From an uncultured Acidimicrobiaceae bacterium (GTDB lineage: Bacteria; Actinomycetota; Acidimicrobiia; Acidimicrobiales; RAAP-2), in the NCBI GenBank assembly GCA_937894805.1, contig CALAYR010000123.1:1-29035 (forward strand): a stretch of 29,035 nt of DNA, in the 5' to 3' direction. Position numbers and translations under genes: made by a program. Positions within the stretch are counted from its first letter, which is position 1. Every line of letters begins with the position of its first letter. The notes beneath the pieces are model-generated. The model did no database searches. It was given only the letters and a program-made list of their open reading frames with translations, and was not told where the DNA came from. Positions 15,816 to 23,915 of the stretch are shown here, piece by piece.

Positions 15816-16784
15816 ATGATGAAAACCACCGTGCCACCACCAACCGAGCAGCAGTTGGAAGCGGCCCGTCGCGTCATTGCCGATCACTTGGTTCCAACCC
15901 CTACGGTCACGCTCTCGTTGCGCGGCCGACCAGTTCTCACCAAGATGGAACTCTTTCAGCCAACCGGTGCCTTCAAGATTCGCGGTGGATTGGCCGCTAT
16001 CGATGCCGCGCTCAAGAGTGATCCCAAGGGTGCCGTTATTGCATCTTCGGCCGGCAACCACGGACTCGGTATCGCCCACGCCGCCATGTTGCTCGGCGCC
16101 CGCGCCACGGTGGTCGTACCCGAGACCGCTTCGGCCGCCAAGGTTAAGAAGTTGCGTAGTTACGACATTGAACTCATCCAGCACGGCAACTCCTATGACG
16201 ACGCCCAAGCTTTTGCCCTCGCTCTGGCCGCGGAACGGTCGATTCGTTTCCTCTCACCCTTTAATGATCCTGATGTTGTGGCCGGTCAGTCCACCGTCTT
16301 CGACGAGATGCTGCAGCAAGCGCCCGAGTTAGAACACCTGGTCGTTAGCGTCGGTGGCGGCGGGCTGATCTCCGGTGCTCTCGTGGCTCGAGAAGTCCAT
16401 GGACGTACTGACATTCAGGTAACGGCCGTACAGCCGAAGAACTCCTCGGCCCTCTACTTTGCGCTGCAGGGTATGACGATGGCTGAAGTGACCCATCTAC
16501 CGACAATCGCCGATGGCCTCGCCGGTGGTGGTGACGATGGCGCCATGACCAACGCCATCGTGGCGCACCACCAGATTCCCTTCGTGCTCGTTCCCGAAGA
16601 AGAGATTCGTTTCGCCGTACGAGAGTGCGTCGAACAGAACGGTCTCGTGATGGAGGGTTCGGCCACGGCCTCTTACGCCGCTATCACCAACAATCTCATT
16701 AACGACACGTCGAGTCGAGTCGGATTTATCGCTTGTGGGCGCAATATCGCCTTCGATCTACTGCAGAGCCTGCTGGCCGACTAG
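15816..16784 (+). CDS. PLP-dependent threonine/serine dehydratase (fold type II)
   Basis: A 322-residue catalytic-domain-only threonine dehydratase/serine racemase type enzyme. The PLP lysine is Lys54 in PTGAFKIRGG. The substrate loop is SSAGNHGLG (~75), and the phosphate-binding glycine loop is VGGGGLISG (~178-186). The C-terminal strand GFIACGRN replaces the usual SGGN. There is no ACT regulatory domain, so it is more like a catabolic dehydratase or a racemase than feedback-controlled biosynthetic IlvA. The expected reaction is L-threonine to 2-oxobutanoate and ammonia, or serine to pyruvate. The start is the first of two adjacent ATGs (15816, 15819), with GGAGCGGAG just upstream. TACAGT at 15798-15803 may be the -10. 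Its stop directly abuts the stop of the convergent SRAP gene. Confidence 0.88.
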   Translation: MMKTTVPPPTEQQLEAARRVIADHLVPTPTVTLSLRGRPVLTKMELFQPTGAFKIRGGLAAIDAALKSDPKGAVIASSAGNHGLGIAHAAMLLGARATVVVPETASAAKVKKLRSYDIELIQHGNSYDDAQAFALALAAERSIRFLSPFNDPDVVAGQSTVFDEMLQQAPELEHLVVSVGGGGLISGALVAREVHGRTDIQVTAVQPKNSSALYFALQGMTMAEVTHLPTIADGLAGGGDDGAMTNAIVAHHQIPFVLVPEEEIRFAVRECVEQNGLVMEGSATASYAAITNNLINDTSSRVGFIACGRNIAFDLLQSLLAD

Positions 16785-17486
16785 TTAAAAGAGCGTGGTC
16801 GGTTCGCTACGTTCAGTGAGTTCCGGTCCGTCGTTGCGGACGTTGCCCACCGCGCTGCCGACGCCGTAATGCTCGAGCGTGCCGTTGGGGGCCGGGGCGA
16901 GCAGTGCCTGGCGAAGCACCTTGGGGGCATTGGTATCGAGCCAAGGCTCCACGGTGGCGACGGTCAAGATGACGGGCATTCGATCGTGGATACCTTCGAT
17001 GTCGTCACTCGGCGTTGTCGTGATGACGGTGCAGGTTCGCACTATCGGGGCCTCGGGATCGACGGGGTTGCGCCACTGTTCAACGAGCCCGGCTAGTAGG
17101 AGGGGTGTGCCGTCGCGCCGAGTAAAGAAGTGGGGTTGGCGGCCCTTGCCGTCGCGGTGATCCCATTCGTAGAAGCCATCTACGGGAATCACACAAGGGT
17201 GCTTGGCGAAGGCGGAGCGAAACGAGGGTTTTTCTGTAATCGTTTCGCTACGGGCGTTGAAGAGCTTGTTGGCGATGCTGGGATCTTTGGCCCAACTCGG
17301 TAATAGGCCCCAGCGGTAGCGATCAAGAGTGCGACTGTGATCATCTTCGGTGACGGCAAAGAGCGAACGTTGCGGTCCAATATTCCAGCTCGCTCGACCC
17401 TCGGGATCGATGCCGGCCGCCAGTGCGGCATCGAGAAAGCGAGCCAGCTTCGCAGGAGGGGTATAGAGAGCCACGCGTCCGCACAT
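16785..17486 (-). CDS. yedK: SRAP-family abasic-site DNA-protein crosslink protein (YedK/HMCES)
   Basis: A 233-residue SOS-response-associated peptidase domain protein. It begins MCGR, so Cys2 becomes the N-terminal nucleophile after Met removal. The other active-site residues are visible: Asn77 (FNARSET), Glu107 (GFYEW) and His167 (IHDRMP). E. coli YedK has Cys2, Asn75, Glu105 and His160. These proteins form a thiazolidine crosslink to abasic sites in single-stranded DNA, shielding them from strand breakage. No LexA box precedes it. TAGCAT five bases before the ATG suggests its own near-leaderless promoter. The desaturase on the same strand ends 30 bp upstream. The SOS mutasome is 1.1 kb away, so repair genes cluster here. 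Confidence 0.95.
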   Translation of the reverse strand: MCGRVALYTPPAKLARFLDAALAAGIDPEGRASWNIGPQRSLFAVTEDDHSRTLDRYRWGLLPSWAKDPSIANKLFNARSETITEKPSFRSAFAKHPCVIPVDGFYEWDHRDGKGRQPHFFTRRDGTPLLLAGLVEQWRNPVDPEAPIVRTCTVITTTPSDDIEGIHDRMPVILTVATVEPWLDTNAPKVLRQALLAPAPNGTLEHYGVGSAVGNVRNDGPELTERSEPTTLF

Positions 17487-17491
17487 AGAGA

Positions 17492-17497
17492 GAATGC
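17492..17497 (-). promoter_or_regulatory. Possible -10 element of the SRAP gene
   Basis: TAGCAT on the minus strand ends five bases before the ATG at 17486, one base closer than the -12 to -7 spacing seen at other starts here. The intervening TCTCT is not a ribosome binding site. Confidence 0.35.
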
Positions 17498-17516
17498 TAC
17501 GAACTCTCGTGTGGTG

Positions 17517-18488
17517 TTACCAGACGATGGGCCCGGTGGCCGCTAGAGCCCGACCTTCGGCCCGGACGCCCTTGGCGACGAGGTCCTCGGCTGCTTCCTG
17601 CCAGAGGGCGCGCAGTCGGTAGTGGGGAATCTGGGGGTAGAGGTGGTGAAGCGCGTGATGGTCGTGGCCCCGAATCAACCACCGTGACCCACGAAAGACG
17701 GCGATCCGGGTGTCGACGTAACGACCCGTCTCACTAGCGGGGTGGTGGGGGAACCACGCAAAGACAAAGAGCAGCCAGAGGGCCTGAATACGCCCCGGGA
17801 TGTACCACAGCAAGAGTGCCGGCCAGCCGACCCCGAGAAGAAATGCGACACCAAGGGCCACGGTGGTGACGATCCAGAATCGCAGTTGAATGAGACCACT
17901 CGTACGGTCATTGTCGGCGCCGAGCGATCGCTGAATCTGCTGAGGCAAGACTTTTCGCAGTGCGGGAATAAAGGCAAAGAACGGGAGAAAACTGGAGAGG
18001 ACGGCTACCGCAAACCACTTGCCGACGAGAGAGCTGAGCTTGCCGTAGGTGTAGTGATCGGGGTCACGGTCAGGGTTGTTGGTATAGGCGTGATGGCGTA
18101 GGTGTGAAGATCGATGTGCGGCGTACGAGAAACCGAGTGGGATCGCGCAGATGGCGCCAACGACATTCTCTACCCCTCGCCACTTGTCTTGTCGGCCGGA
18201 AATGTTCCCGTGGACCGCTTCGTGCATGGGCATGTAGAAAAGGGAGGCCACCACGGTGTTGGCAATGAGCCCCGCCCACAGCGGGACGTGATTGACCACA
18301 CACACGATCACCACGGCAACCCAGAGCGCTAGGCAGAGGGCAAAGGTCGCGACAATGCGGAGCTGAAAGCCACCCCAGTACTTTGAGGCGATGGCCCGTT
18401 CGGCGGCGAGGGCCTCCTTGCGAGCACTCTTCGCGTCGGTGGGCTGCCCAAATTCGTCGATTGTTAGGTCTTGGCTGGTGTCACTCAT
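17517..18488 (-). CDS. Membrane di-iron fatty-acid desaturase/hydroxylase family protein
   Basis: A 323-residue integral membrane oxygenase with the three histidine boxes of the fatty acid desaturase superfamily: HEAVH (89-93), HRSSHLRHH (125-133) and HDHHALHHLYP (~275-285). Hydrophobic pairs lie between the boxes (~45-85 and ~155-250). It binds two irons and uses O2 and electrons from a ferredoxin or similar donor. Box spacing and the short soluble ends also allow a carotenoid hydroxylase or ketolase-like role, so fatty acyl desaturation is a family-level guess. The ATG at 18488 is chosen for AGGG five bases upstream. The in-frame extension to 18587 is rich in Pro and Arg and looks non-coding. 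The gene faces away from the imuA' promoter. Confidence 0.85.
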   Translation of the reverse strand: MSDTSQDLTIDEFGQPTDAKSARKEALAAERAIASKYWGGFQLRIVATFALCLALWVAVVIVCVVNHVPLWAGLIANTVVASLFYMPMHEAVHGNISGRQDKWRGVENVVGAICAIPLGFSYAAHRSSHLRHHAYTNNPDRDPDHYTYGKLSSLVGKWFAVAVLSSFLPFFAFIPALRKVLPQQIQRSLGADNDRTSGLIQLRFWIVTTVALGVAFLLGVGWPALLLWYIPGRIQALWLLFVFAWFPHHPASETGRYVDTRIAVFRGSRWLIRGHDHHALHHLYPQIPHYRLRALWQEAAEDLVAKGVRAEGRALAATGPIVW

Positions 18489-18573
18489 CGTGCCCTGATG
18501 GTAGTGAGTATTTGCTCGACCGTGTGGATGGCGAGCCACAAAACCCCTGACTCTGGGGGGTGGCCCTGGGGGA

Positions 18574-18603
18574 TTGGCGAATGTCACGGCCGCTGATTAG
18601 AGT
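18574..18603 (+). promoter_or_regulatory. Promoter of the imuA'-imuB-dnaE2 operon
   Basis: TTGGCG (18574-18579) and TAGAGT (18598-18603) are separated by 18 bp, a reasonable -35/-10 pair. The -10 ends eight bases before the ATG at 18612, so transcription would start around 18610-18612, inside the LexA box. This gives leaderless or nearly leaderless translation and repression by direct occlusion. Confidence 0.6.
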
Positions 18604-18604
18604 A

Positions 18605-18618
18605 CGAACAAATGTTCG
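18605..18618 (+). promoter_or_regulatory. LexA operator (SOS box) overlapping the imuA' start
   Basis: CGAACAAATGTTCG is a perfect match to the Gram-positive/actinobacterial SOS consensus CGAAC-N4-GTTCG. The proposed start codon (18612-18614) lies within it, and the -10 is directly upstream. It is the only such box I see in the window. LexA cleavage after DNA damage should release the whole cassette. Confidence 0.93.
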
Positions 18619-19271
18619 CTTTTTCACCCAATCGCCCAGAATTACCGGCTTCGCTGGCTGCCTCTATCCGTCCCGTGACGATGGCCGCCAGTCGTCAAAT
18701 CTCGGTGGGCGCTCCGTGGTCGGCGCTCTTGCCCGACGGTGGGCTCCGTCGTGGATCGACCATTGTGATTAACAGTGCCGCGGGAGCGGGTGCGCTGAGT
18801 GCGGCCTTCAGCGTGGTGGCTCACCCCACGAGCAAGGGCCACTGGGCCGCCCTCGTGGGTGTCGATGACCCCGGAGTCGTGGCAATGGCCGAGTTTGGCA
18901 TCTCACTGGCCCACGTCCTCTTTTTACCTCGTCCGCGCGACGCCTGGGTGGAGGCAACGGCCGATTTGATTGACGGCGTCGATCTCGTGGTGGTGCGGCC
19001 ACCATCGCGGCCCGCTCACGGGGCCGCCCGTCGGCTAATGGCGAGAGCCCGAGAGCGGCGCGCCGTCTTGCTGGTGGTGAGTGAACCGCGCTCGGCGTGG
19101 CCCGTTCCGGTGGACGTGATGATCGATATCACCGATGCCGATTGGCGGACTGACGCCACGTTGCGTGATCGCGTCATCACGACACGCATTAGTGGTCGCG
19201 GTGCGGCCCGGCGCGGCGACGACGCGAGGCTACTTCTGCCAACTACGAGCGGCACGGTGGATCGGCCGTGA
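18612..19271 (+). CDS. imuA': ImuA' (RecA-like accessory protein of the mutasome)
   Basis: A 219-residue protein with the actinobacterial ImuA' pattern: LLPDGGLRRGSTIVI (~40-53), a central alpha/beta RecA-like fold (WAALVGVDDPGVVAMAEFG) and VDLVVVRPPSRPAHGAARRLMARARER. The Walker A site is lost: where RecA has a GKT loop this has AAGAGALS, so ATP hydrolysis is doubtful. It is thought to bridge ImuB and the damage site. The ATG at 18612 lies inside the LexA box and is chosen because the -10 fits leaderless initiation. An ATG at 18681 (residue 24) is the alternative, leaving the operator in a 5' leader. Its stop overlaps the imuB start as TGATG, so the genes are translationally coupled. Confidence 0.88.
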   Translation: MFAFSPNRPELPASLAASIRPVTMAASRQISVGAPWSALLPDGGLRRGSTIVINSAAGAGALSAAFSVVAHPTSKGHWAALVGVDDPGVVAMAEFGISLAHVLFLPRPRDAWVEATADLIDGVDLVVVRPPSRPAHGAARRLMARARERRAVLLVVSEPRSAWPVPVDVMIDITDADWRTDATLRDRVITTRISGRGAARRGDDARLLLPTTSGTVDRP

Positions 19272-20353
19272 TGGAACGACTCTTGGCACTATGGGTTCCT
19301 GCGCTCGCACAAGAGAGCGATGACGGTGCGGTGACGCGTGCGCATGCGGCGCTGCTCGGTGATCTCACACTGTTCTGTCCCTTTAGCGAAGTCGTGCGAT
19401 ACGGACTCTTTGTTCTCCCCGTACGGGGTCCGAGTCGTTTTGTCGGAGGGGAGGAAATCGTCATCGAGAGCGTGCGCTCACTCGCGGCTCGCCACATAGA
19501 TGGGGCCATTCATATCGGTATCGCCGACGGACTCTTTGCCGCTCACGCGGCCGCCCTTCGCGACGTGGTGGTTCCCCTGAAAGAGACGGCCGCATTTCGT
19601 AGCGCCCTACCAATCGAGGCGCTCGGTATGGATGACTTGGCCGTTACGGCCCGTCGGCTGGGGCTGCACACCGTCGGTTCCTTCGCCGGACTGCCTCGTG
19701 CTCGGGTGACCGAACGCTTCTCGGCCGCGGTCGTGGTGCTGCACGAGCTGGCCCGTGGGGAACGCGATGCCTGGGATGCCTATCGCGACCCGGCACTGTT
19801 CCGCCGCCTCCGTGAAATCCATGGTGAAGAGGAAGTCGTGGTGGGACAAATGGGCTTCTTCGGCGATCGCACCGATGCTGACCGCCGAGCTATTGCGGTA
19901 GCCCATCGCATCACGACCCGACTCGGTGTGGAGTCGGTATGGACCGCCTCGCTCCGCGGTGGCCGAACGCCACACGATCAAGTGGAGTGGCGGCCGTGGG
20001 GTGCCCCGGTCTCCCGACGAGTAGTGAGTAGCGCTCCGTGGCCCGGGCGACTCCCTTCACCGGCTCCTAGCGTGGTCTTGAATCATCCGGTTGCCGTGGA
20101 GGTGACGAGCGAACAGGGCGCCGCCGTTCGTGTCACTGGTCGGGCTCTGCTGAGTGCGTCGATCCACGCCCTGCGGTTTCCCCCCGGCCAGAGTCATCGC
20201 GTCGCCTTTAGCGCAGGTCCCTGGCCGCACGACGAGGGTTGGTGGGGCGCTCACCGCCGTCGGGCTCACGTGCACGTACTTCTTGAGGACGGGCGCGCCT
20301 TTTGGCTCTATGCGGAACGTGCTCAGTGGTGGTTGGCGGGAGTGTTCGACTGA
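19271..20353 (+). CDS. imuB: ImuB, catalytically dead Y-family polymerase homologue, unusually short
   Basis: A 360-residue ImuB, the hub linking DnaE2 to the sliding clamp. The N-terminus (LLALWVPALAQ) lacks the metal-binding Asp of Y-family polymerases, and SEVVRYGLFVLPVRGPSRFVGGE (40-61) lacks the second acidic pair. A thumb-like helix-hairpin segment follows (~115-150). The clamp-binding motif QMGFFG is at 193-198. The C-terminal ImuB domain (WPGRLPSPAPSVVL ... WWGAHRRRAHVHVLLEDGRAFWLY) is intact. Typical ImuB proteins have about 500 residues or more. Here some 60 residues after the first strand and nearly all the little-finger domain before the clamp motif seem missing, with no frameshift. 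ATG overlaps the imuA' stop, and the stop overlaps the dnaE2 start (both TGATG). Confidence 0.9.
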   Translation: MERLLALWVPALAQESDDGAVTRAHAALLGDLTLFCPFSEVVRYGLFVLPVRGPSRFVGGEEIVIESVRSLAARHIDGAIHIGIADGLFAAHAAALRDVVVPLKETAAFRSALPIEALGMDDLAVTARRLGLHTVGSFAGLPRARVTERFSAAVVVLHELARGERDAWDAYRDPALFRRLREIHGEEEVVVGQMGFFGDRTDADRRAIAVAHRITTRLGVESVWTASLRGGRTPHDQVEWRPWGAPVSRRVVSSAPWPGRLPSPAPSVVLNHPVAVEVTSEQGAAVRVTGRALLSASIHALRFPPGQSHRVAFSAGPWPHDEGWWGAHRRRAHVHVLLEDGRAFWLYAERAQWWLAGVFD

Positions 20354-23300
20354 TGGCCCGCTACGGAGAACTCCACGCCCACTCCGGTTTTAGTTTTCTT
20401 GACGGCGCCAGCGACCCGGAAGAACTGGCCGTCGAAGCAACTCGACTCCAACTGAACGGACTCGCACTGACCGATCACCACGGTCTCTACGGGGTCGTGC
20501 GTTTTGCCGAAGCCGCTCGCGCGTTGGGCCTCCCCACGATGTTCGGAACTGAAATTGCCGTCGAACACGGTGGTGATCGAGTTGGGACGCCCGACCCCGC
20601 CGGTGAGCACCTCGTGATCTTGGCCCGTTCGCCCGAGGGTTATCGCCGTCTCTCACGACTCTTAAGTGACGGTCACCTACGTCGCGACGACAAGGGGGCA
20701 CCCCTCTTTCAGTACGAGGAGTTGGCCCAACACGCCGCCCACTGGCGGATCTTGACGGGTTGTCGCAAGGGACCGTTAGCGCACGCCCTTGAAACACACG
20801 GCCCCCAAGCGGCCGAACGGCGCTACCGCCAACTGCGCGACTACTTCGGGGAGTCACTCGTCGTGGAACTATGGGATCACGGCCAGCCTCTCGATGTTCA
20901 CCGTAACGATGCCCTCGCCACATTGGCCGTGCGGGGGCAAAGCGACCTCGTCGCTACAGGCAACGTGCACTACGCCACGCCCGCTGCGTTTCGTCGCGCT
21001 CAAGTGTTGTCCTCTATTCGCGCCCGCCAGTCACTACGCGAGATGCAGGGATGGCTGCCATCATCGGCGACGGCCTGTCTGCGTAGCGATGAAGAACAGC
21101 GCCGACGCTTCGCTCGCTGGCCCGGCGTAGTGGATCGAGCCGGTGAGATAGCCGAAGAGTTGGCCTTTGATCTTCGACTCGTTACGCCGCAGCTACCTAA
21201 CTTTCCAACGCCACCGGGTCACGATGAGCAGACCTACCTCGAAGAGCTCGTCAGTGAAGGAGCGACGAGGCGATACGGACCCCGAACAGCGGAGCGAGTC
21301 GTCGGGGCCTGGCGTCAGATTGATCACGAGCTCTCCGTTATCAAGCAACTGGGCTTTGCCGGCTACTTCTTGATTGTGTGGGACATCACGGAGTTCTGTC
21401 GCCGGGAGAACATCTACTGTCAGGGCCGTGGCTCGGCCGCCAACTCGGCGGCCTGTTTTGCTCTCGGCATTACGAATGCCGACGCGGTGCGACTCAATCT
21501 CTTCTTCGAACGGTTTCTCTCGACATCCCGAGACGGCCCTCCTGATATTGACGTGGATATCGAGTCGGGTCGACGAGAAGAGGTGATTCAGTACGTCTAT
21601 CGCCGCTACGGCCGTCATCACGCCGCACAGGTGGCCAATGTCATTACCTACCGGTCACGCTCGGCCCATCGTGACGTCGCCCGGGCCTTTGGGTACACCA
21701 CCGTGGATGAGATGACTAGTGAAGAGAGAGCGCGAGATGGGGCGCAGATCGAAGAGATGGCGGCGGAGCTGCTCGATAGGCCCCGCCACCTCGGTATTCA
21801 CTCGGCCGGCATGGTGATCTGCGATCGACCTGTCAGTGAGGTCTGTCCCGTGGAGTGGGGTCGGACGCCCGGTCGGTCGGTACTGCAGTGGGATAAGGAC
21901 GACTGCGCCGCCACCGGACTCGTGAAGTTTGACCTGCTGGGGCTCGGCATGCTCGAGGCGCTGCATCGGGCCGTTGATCTCATTGAGGAACACGAGGGCG
22001 TACGGCTTGATCTCGGTGAACTGCCACAAGAAGAGATTGTCTACGACCTGCTCTGTCGGGCCGATACGGTCGGTCTCTTTCAGGTGGAGTCGCGAGCGCA
22101 GATGGGTACCTTGCCCCGCGTCCAGCCCCGCTGTTTTTATGACCTGGTGATTGAGGTGGCTCTCATTCGGCCTGGCCCCATTCAGGGCCAAGCCGTCAAC
22201 CCCTATATTCGCCGCCGTCGAGGCGAAGAGCCGGTCACCTATCTCCACCCCCGCTTAGAGCCCATCTTGGAGCGAACCCTCGGCGTGCCGCTTTTTCAGG
22301 AGCAACTGATGGAGATGGCCGTGGCGGTGGCGGGCTTCTCACCGGCCGAAGCCGACGAGTTGCGTCAAGCGATGGCGGCGAAGCGATCGGAAGTACGTAT
22401 GGCGCGACTGAAGGGGCGCTTCTACGCGGGGATGGCCAACTACGACATCGTCGGCCCTGACGCCGATCATCTATGGGATGCCCTGTCGGCCTTCGCCAAC
22501 TTCGGCTTTCCCGAGTCGCACTCGGTCTCCTTTGCGCACCTCGTCTACTGCTCGGCCTGGCTTAAGGTTCACTACCCAGCGGCCTTTCTCGCGTCACTGC
22601 TCAACGCCCAGCCATTGGGGTTCTGGTCGCCCCAGAGTTTGGTCGCCGACGCGCAGCGTCACGGAGTGACGGTTCTGCGGCCTGACGTGCAGTGGTCGCA
22701 GGCCACGTCAACCCTGGAACATCACGAATCGGGTCCGGCAGTTCGACTCGGTCTCACCACGGTGCGGGGCGTGCGCGAGGCAGCCGCCCAGCGCATTGTC
22801 GAGGGTGCCCCTTGGGTCACGATGGAGGATCTCGCTCGCCGGGCCGAACTTCGTCAGTCTCACTTGGAAGCACTGGCCGCCGCCGGTGCGTTGGATTCAT
22901 TGGGCCGTTCTCGACGTGGACTTCTGTGGGAGGCCGGTGCGGCTTCGCAGAACACCAAGGACCGACTACCGGGCATGGTTACCGGCACCACGGCGCCGGC
23001 GTTACGACCCACGAGTGAATTTGAACGGGTGGCCGACGACATGTGGGCCCTCGGCCTGACGCCTGACGCCACGGCCATTGCTCTGTGTCGTGAAGAGCTC
23101 AACCGACTCGACGTCACCCTCGCCGGCTCGCTGGCCAGCGTCGAAGCACATCGCGTGGTGGTCTGCGGGGTCGTGACACACCGCCAGCACCCCGAAACGG
23201 CCAACGGGGCAGTCTTTTTAAATCTGGAGGATGAGAGCGGTCACGTGAACGTGATCTTCTCCAAGGGTGCCTGGGTCCGGTGGGAATCGGTCGCTCGATC

Positions 23301-23424
23301 GGCACCCGTCCTGTTAATACGGGGCGTGCTGCAACGTGGGCAGGGGGCGATTGCGCTTCAGGCTGAATCAGTCGAATTGTTTGACGTGACAGTAATGACG
23401 CCCCCGTCACGGGATTTTCGCTAG
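20353..23424 (+). CDS. dnaE2: DnaE2, error-prone C-family DNA polymerase III alpha subunit
   Basis: A 1023-residue C-family polymerase, the usual size for DnaE2 and shorter than replicative DnaE1. It has an N-terminal PHP domain (GELHAHSGFSFLDGAS at 5-20, LTDHHG), the polymerase palm with GRGSAANS and metal-binding PDIDVDIE (Asp398, Asp400; third Asp about 597 in FYDLVIEVALIRPGP), fingers, a helix-hairpin-helix region, and a C-terminal OB domain (VVVCGVVTHRQHPETANGAV, VFLNLEDESGHVNVIF). It ends in SRDFR, typical of DnaE2. It performs translesion synthesis and induced mutagenesis with ImuA' and ImuB under LexA control. The ATG at 20353 overlaps the imuB stop. Its stop shares CTAG with the convergent gene. 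Confidence 0.96.
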   Translation: MARYGELHAHSGFSFLDGASDPEELAVEATRLQLNGLALTDHHGLYGVVRFAEAARALGLPTMFGTEIAVEHGGDRVGTPDPAGEHLVILARSPEGYRRLSRLLSDGHLRRDDKGAPLFQYEELAQHAAHWRILTGCRKGPLAHALETHGPQAAERRYRQLRDYFGESLVVELWDHGQPLDVHRNDALATLAVRGQSDLVATGNVHYATPAAFRRAQVLSSIRARQSLREMQGWLPSSATACLRSDEEQRRRFARWPGVVDRAGEIAEELAFDLRLVTPQLPNFPTPPGHDEQTYLEELVSEGATRRYGPRTAERVVGAWRQIDHELSVIKQLGFAGYFLIVWDITEFCRRENIYCQGRGSAANSAACFALGITNADAVRLNLFFERFLSTSRDGPPDIDVDIESGRREEVIQYVYRRYGRHHAAQVANVITYRSRSAHRDVARAFGYTTVDEMTSEERARDGAQIEEMAAELLDRPRHLGIHSAGMVICDRPVSEVCPVEWGRTPGRSVLQWDKDDCAATGLVKFDLLGLGMLEALHRAVDLIEEHEGVRLDLGELPQEEIVYDLLCRADTVGLFQVESRAQMGTLPRVQPRCFYDLVIEVALIRPGPIQGQAVNPYIRRRRGEEPVTYLHPRLEPILERTLGVPLFQEQLMEMAVAVAGFSPAEADELRQAMAAKRSEVRMARLKGRFYAGMANYDIVGPDADHLWDALSAFANFGFPESHSVSFAHLVYCSAWLKVHYPAAFLASLLNAQPLGFWSPQSLVADAQRHGVTVLRPDVQWSQATSTLEHHESGPAVRLGLTTVRGVREAAAQRIVEGAPWVTMEDLARRAELRQSHLEALAAAGALDSLGRSRRGLLWEAGAASQNTKDRLPGMVTGTTAPALRPTSEFERVADDMWALGLTPDATAIALCREELNRLDVTLAGSLASVEAHRVVVCGVVTHRQHPETANGAVFLNLEDESGHVNVIFSKGAWVRWESVARSAPVLLIRGVLQRGQGAIALQAESVELFDVTVMTPPSRDFR

Positions 23425-23861
23425 AAGAAACGGACTTCTTCCAGTTGGCTGGCAATCAGCGTTCGGTCTTCTTCGTCGCTAATGGCCTCGATACGGTCGG
23501 CGGCTACGCCAATCCACGTGAGGCACTCGGCCTCGCTACCGGCGTCGCGGTAGGCCCGGGCAACACCTTCGGCGACGCTGGCTTGCAGCCAGTCGGCTAG
23601 ATCGTTAGTGAGCGCCGCTTCGGCACGCAGCGCAAAACGAATAGCCAAATCACCGAGCCCACTCACACCCGCCGCTCGAGCGACCATCCAGTCGGCGATG
23701 ACATTCTCCTGGGGACCGCCGGCGCGGAGCCAGTGGTATCGAGAAGTCAGGGCAGCCGTGAGCAGTTCGGTGTGATGCTCGACGGCGGGGCTTTGCAGTT
23801 CAAGAAGCTCCCAGCAACGGTTGTAGGTCTCAATGGCAATGGCGCGATGGTCGATGTCCAT
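23421..23861 (-). CDS. Conserved helical hypothetical protein
   Basis: A 146-residue, almost wholly alpha-helical protein with TPR-like amphipathic helices (YNRCWELLELQ, LLTAALTSRYHWLRAGG, VAEGVARAYRDAGSEAECLTW). It recalls a family of small actinobacterial hypothetical proteins that share a RYHW motif (here about residues 41-44). No function is known to me. It has no signal peptide and is probably cytoplasmic. The ATG at 23861 is preceded by TAGCCT at exactly -12 to -7, so it is probably leaderless. The gene is divergent from the secreted-protein gene and convergent with dnaE2, sharing stop bases in CTAG. Involvement with the mutasome cannot be claimed, since it is on the other strand with its own promoter. 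Confidence 0.75.
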   Translation of the reverse strand: MDIDHRAIAIETYNRCWELLELQSPAVEHHTELLTAALTSRYHWLRAGGPQENVIADWMVARAAGVSGLGDLAIRFALRAEAALTNDLADWLQASVAEGVARAYRDAGSEAECLTWIGVAADRIEAISDEEDRTLIASQLEEVRFF

Positions 23862-23867
23862 ACGAAC

Positions 23868-23873
23868 AGGCTA
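23868..23873 (-). promoter_or_regulatory. -10 element of a leaderless promoter (helical hypothetical)
   Basis: TAGCCT on the minus strand at -12 to -7 of the ATG at 23861, separated by GTTCGT. It shares a 54-bp region with the divergent promoter of the secreted protein. Confidence 0.42.
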
Positions 23874-23880
23874 ATTCCAC

Positions 23881-23909
23881 CTGACAAACGCACCATTTAG
23901 TTCTATGGT
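23881..23909 (+). promoter_or_regulatory. Promoter of the secreted protein gene
   Basis: CTGACA (23881-23886) and TATGGT (23904-23909) with a 17-bp spacer form a near-consensus housekeeping promoter. TATGGT is at -12 to -7 of the ATG at 23916. The following GGTGGAG could act as a ribosome binding site only if transcription starts further upstream. Confidence 0.6.
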
Positions 23910-23915
23910 GGAGTT

